A stretch of DNA of 64,000 bases. It comes from Alphaproteobacteria bacterium. GTDB lineage: Bacteria; Pseudomonadota; Alphaproteobacteria; Micavibrionales; Micavibrionaceae. The notes beneath the pieces are model-generated. The model was not told where the DNA came from. It did no database searches and worked only from the letters and a program-made list of their open reading frames with translations. Shown in pieces: positions 61,245-64,000 of the stretch. The position numbers and the translations under genes are program-made. The stretch is from NCBI GenBank assembly GCA_009995595.1, contig JAACPE010000001.1:930001-994000 (forward strand). Direction: 5' to 3'. Every line of letters starts with the position of its first letter. Within the stretch, counting starts at the first letter, position 1.

Positions 61245-62294
61245 ATGTCTCTTCGCATTATTGAAATATCCGCGCCAGAAAGTGCCCAAGACAAAATCAG
61301 AGATCTTGGTGAGCGTTATAATGCGATTGATTGCTGGCAAGCGCCCCGCACTAGCTGGCTCTATAAAAACAAAAAGGGTGACCCGCGAACAACAAGCCGC
61401 CTACTCGTTGACGTCAAAGATCAACAAGAGCTTCTCGATGCCCTGCAACGTGCTATTAGCCGAAATGATGATTGGCGCATCACCCTCATACCTGTTGAGG
61501 CAACGCTGCCAAAACCTGAACAGCCAGAGAAAATCGACTCGCCCAAAAAACTAAAATTACGCGATATCTTGAAAGGCTCCATAACCCGTGAGGAATTGCA
61601 CGATGAAATGGAAAAAAGCGCGAATGTTTCAATCGATTTCATGATTCTTGTCGTACTATCCTCATTGGTTGCTGGCATTGGGCTCATTCAAAGTGACGTG
61701 GCGGTTATTATTGGCGCGATGGTGATTGCCCCACTTTTGGGCCCTAACCTCGCCCTTGCCTTTGGCGCCGCCCTTGGGGATAAGGCTTTAATTATTAAGG
61801 CTGCAAAAACCAATTGTGTCGGCCTTGGCCTGACTTTGATGATCACCATAATTTCCAGCCTTTTCATTAGTAACGAGGCCGTTTTAAACAGCATGGAAAT
61901 GATGAACCGCACAAATGTTGGTTTTGCTAGCATCATACTTGCCCTCGCCTCGGGCGCTGCGGGTGTTCTCTCTCTGACGATGGGCGCCTCAAGCGCCCTT
62001 GTGGGCGTTATGGTTGCCGTTGCCTTAATGCCCCCTGCCGTGACACTCGGGCTTACGCTTGGCAAAGGTCAGTTTGATCTGGCTTATGGCACGTTCTTGT
62101 TATTGGCAACAAATATTGTTTGCGTCAACTTATCCGCGCAGGCCATCTTCCGCCTTAAGGGGATCCGCCCCCGCACATGGTTCGAAGAGAAAAAAGCCAA
62201 ACAAGCCTCAAAAATCAATACCATTTTATGGTTTGTCTTACTGGTAATCTTGGCTGCTTTGATCTGGCTAAAAACTGAGTATTCAGGCAGCTGA
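61245..62294 (+). CDS. DUF389 (TIGR00341-like) membrane protein
   Basis: A 349-residue protein. Residues 1-110 are a soluble, ferredoxin-like N-terminal domain; then about six membrane segments (residues 130-335) with the family core IGAMVIAPLLGPNLALAFGAALGD and SGAAGVLSLTMGASSALVGVMVAVALMPPAVTLGL. Function unknown, suggested transporter or channel-like. AAGGA before the ATG. Convergent with uvrC, only one base between stops. Confidence 0.93.
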   Translation: MSLRIIEISAPESAQDKIRDLGERYNAIDCWQAPRTSWLYKNKKGDPRTTSRLLVDVKDQQELLDALQRAISRNDDWRITLIPVEATLPKPEQPEKIDSPKKLKLRDILKGSITREELHDEMEKSANVSIDFMILVVLSSLVAGIGLIQSDVAVIIGAMVIAPLLGPNLALAFGAALGDKALIIKAAKTNCVGLGLTLMITIISSLFISNEAVLNSMEMMNRTNVGFASIILALASGAAGVLSLTMGASSALVGVMVAVALMPPAVTLGLTLGKGQFDLAYGTFLLLATNIVCVNLSAQAIFRLKGIRPRTWFEEKKAKQASKINTILWFVLLVILAALIWLKTEYSGS

Positions 62295-62295
62295 A

Positions 62296-64000
62296 CTACT
62301 CATTAAAGTGATTATAAATTTTCTCGGCGATAGATTGGGATATTCCATCAACATTACGTAAATCTTCAATCCCTGCTGATGCCACATCCTTGGCTGATCC
62401 AAAATGAAGCAAAAGAGAGCGTTTGCGTTTTGCTCCTATTCCTGCGATTCCATCAAGCGCGGATTTGGAAATATCATTCTTACGCCGCGTGCGATGCGCC
62501 CCAATTGCAAAGCGATGCACTTCATCACGAAGGCGCTGTAAGTAATGAAGCGTTGGGTCGTTAATCGGCAAACTAAACTCTTTTCGATCATTCATAAAAA
62601 ACTGCTCCCGCCCAGCATTACGGTCTGGCCCTTTGGCGATGCCTACAACGGTCACATCGTCATAAACACCCATTTCTTTTAGGGTTTGCGTAACCACGCT
62701 TAACTGCCCCTGACCGCCATCAATCAATAACAGATCAGGCCAATCCTCCGACTCTTTTGGCACTTTTTCTTTGAGCGCACGGGAAAAACGCCGGCGCATC
62801 ACCTCGCGCATCATCCCATAATCATCGCTCTTTTCAGCGGTTTTAATGTTAAATTTACGATACGCATTTTTTTGAAACCCTTCAGGACCCGCAACAATCA
62901 TGCCCCCCACTTGGTTTGTGCCAGATATATGTGAGTTATCATAAACCTCAACACGCGTTGGCGTTTTTTTCATACCAAATAGTTTTTGCACTTCGATCAA
63001 ATGCCTTTTCTCACTGGCTTGCATGGTCATGCGCCGCGCCAGAGAATCTGCGGCGTTTTTTTCAACAAACTCAATAAGGCGTTTACGTTGGCCGCGCTCA
63101 GGCTTTGAAATTGTGACCTTCGCCCCGTCTTTTTTAAGGGCAAATGCCTGCTCCAACAATGCCTTTTCAACAGGAATAATATTCACCAAAATTGTTTTTG
63201 GCATGGGCTTGTTCTCATAAAACTGCGCCATAAAAACAGACATAATGGTATCGGTTTCTTCGGCCTTATCATGGCGCGGGAAATAGGCGCGATTACCAAA
63301 ATTCTGCCCCCCGCGAAAGAAAAAAACCTGAATACAAGACTGCCCCCCCTTTTGCGTCAGTGCGAGGATATCTGTATCCCCCAGCCCTTCCACATTAATA
63401 TCCTGACGTGCCTGCACAGCCGCCATAGCCTTTATACGGTCACGAAACTCTGCGGCGCGTTCAAAATCCTCGGCCTCACTTGCTTTTTGCATGAGTTTGC
63501 CAAAATATTCCTGTATGGCGCGGCTTTCCCCTGATAAAAACTGACGCGCTTGCTCGACTTGGTCGGCATACTCATCTTTGCTTACCTTATCAACACACGG
63601 CGCAGTGCATCGCTTAATGTGATACTGAAGACACGGCCGCTTGCGATTGGCAAAGATATTATCTGAACAATTACGCAGTTTAAACGCGCGCTGCAAAACT
63701 TGAATCGTATGATTAACGGCCCCGGCTGAGGCAAACGGCCCAAAATATTCCCCTTTTGGTTTTCGTGCACCGCGATGCTTTTTCACTTGTGCAAAATCAT
63801 GATCCCCCGTGATCAGGATATAAGGAAACGACTTATCATCACGCAGCAAAATATTATACCGTGGCTTGAGCTTTTTAATCAGGTTTGACTCAAGTAACAA
63901 CGCTTCAACCTCAGTATGTGTATGCACAAACTCCATAGTTGCCGTTTGCGACACCATCCGTTGTAGCCTGATGGGCAGCTTATCAACATGAGTATAGCTC
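62296..64000 (-). CDS. uvrC: Excinuclease ABC subunit C (5' end cut by right edge)
   Basis: The frame continues to the last base: residues before the Met at 63957 read SYTHVDKLPIRLQRM, matching UvrC, so the GIY-YIG catalytic start lies outside. About 568 residues are visible: the rest of the first nuclease domain (MEFVHTHTEVEALLLESNLIK), the Cys-rich region (CLQYHIKRCTAPC), the UvrB-binding UVR motif, the RNase H-like second nuclease (YDNSHISGTNQVG), and the two helix-hairpin-helix motifs at the end. It makes both incisions in nucleotide excision repair. Confidence 0.96.
   Translation of the reverse strand, partial: SYTHVDKLPIRLQRMVSQTATMEFVHTHTEVEALLLESNLIKKLKPRYNILLRDDKSFPYILITGDHDFAQVKKHRGARKPKGEYFGPFASAGAVNHTIQVLQRAFKLRNCSDNIFANRKRPCLQYHIKRCTAPCVDKVSKDEYADQVEQARQFLSGESRAIQEYFGKLMQKASEAEDFERAAEFRDRIKAMAAVQARQDINVEGLGDTDILALTQKGGQSCIQVFFFRGGQNFGNRAYFPRHDKAEETDTIMSVFMAQFYENKPMPKTILVNIIPVEKALLEQAFALKKDGAKVTISKPERGQRKRLIEFVEKNAADSLARRMTMQASEKRHLIEVQKLFGMKKTPTRVEVYDNSHISGTNQVGGMIVAGPEGFQKNAYRKFNIKTAEKSDDYGMMREVMRRRFSRALKEKVPKESEDWPDLLLIDGGQGQLSVVTQTLKEMGVYDDVTVVGIAKGPDRNAGREQFFMNDRKEFSLPINDPTLHYLQRLRDEVHRFAIGAHRTRRKNDISKSALDGIAGIGAKRKRSLLLHFGSAKDVASAGIEDLRNVDGISQSIAEKIYNHFNE

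Noticed and set aside
61088-61294. 68-residue minus-strand frame upstream of the DUF389 gene
   Set aside because: Overlaps the DUF389 start and its promoter; no ribosome site.
1-64000. tRNA, rRNA, CRISPR array, insertion sequence or prophage
   Set aside because: No cloverleaf-like sequence, repeat-spacer series, transposase, integrase or phage structural gene was recognised in any gap or reading frame.

Overview
The window is a gene-dense stretch of chromosome from an alphaproteobacterium with a moderate-to-low GC content. The assignment rests on conserved gene neighbourhoods rather than any marker search: histone-deacetylase-like/xseB/ispA/dxs, fabI/aroC beside pdxH, rph/rdgB/hemW divergent from hrcA and near grpE/dnaK/dnaJ, and trmN6-like/DUF2147/S49 peptidase divergent from a polyprenyl diphosphate synthase. 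A 17-kDa rickettsial-type surface antigen, a bactofilin and a pyruvate phosphate dikinase fit the same group. A Micavibrio-like or deep Rhodospirillales-like lineage is possible, but the sequence alone does not settle the order. I saw no tRNA, rRNA, CRISPR array, insertion sequence or prophage.

Layout. 1-5.0 kb: an unknown coiled-coil gene, a PPP-type phosphatase, then the isoprenoid cluster (HDAC-like, xseB, ispA) and, after a sparse gap, dxs at 5.4-7.3 kb. 7.4-8.6 kb: an AT-rich HEPN-type gene sits between dxs and two small conserved hypotheticals. 9.5-17.4 kb: HAD phosphatase, then a minus-strand operon fabI - small membrane protein - aroC - DUF1543 - sppA, a large unknown protein and the 17-kDa lipoprotein. 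17.5-21.2 kb: pdxH, htpG, a zincin-family protein that has lost its metal-binding motif, pterin dehydratase and a 58-residue protein. 21.2-25.1 kb: ribokinase-like kinase and a tightly overlapped TetR / RnfD-like / DUF2330 operon.

25.2-33.5 kb: adenosine kinase, a protein with a HicA-like N-terminus, an orphan peptide-binding protein, a lipoprotein, a GT9 glycosyltransferase, ygfZ and a HAD hydrolase. 33.6-39.6 kb: an accessory patch (AT-rich 282-residue protein, a beta-rich protein with an OMP-like C-terminus and no signal peptide, CPBP protease, ppdK, two small unknowns). Two genes of this patch share a promoter-proximal motif with identical spacing. 39.5-43.1 kb: GNAT, S49 peptidase, DUF2147, trmN6-like, ispB-like.

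43.1-44.7 kb: a compact copper-type locus with two secreted CxxC/HMA-fold paralogues flanking a beta-barrel gene, then a CsoR-type repressor. A CsoR-like operator lies inside the promoter spacer. The barrel gene's start codon is separated from its signal peptide by one base. 44.7-47.6 kb: a stand-alone C-terminal piece of the alphaproteobacterial Suv3/MgpS-type helicase, and a secreted protein. 47.6-58.9 kb: hemW, rdgB, rph, hrcA, grpE, dnaK, dnaJ, thioesterase and dapB, with extra hypothetical genes inserted between the chaperone genes. 58.9-64 kb: ogt, nth, bactofilin, a DUF389 membrane protein, and uvrC running off the right edge.

Most of the window is core metabolism: isoprenoid supply (dxs, ispA, polyprenyl synthase), fatty acid and aromatic synthesis, protein folding and DNA repair. 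The best candidates for under-described biology are the copper locus, the RnfD-like/DUF2330 operon, the HEPN gene, the HicA-like multidomain protein and the pair of genes sharing a promoter motif near 34 kb.
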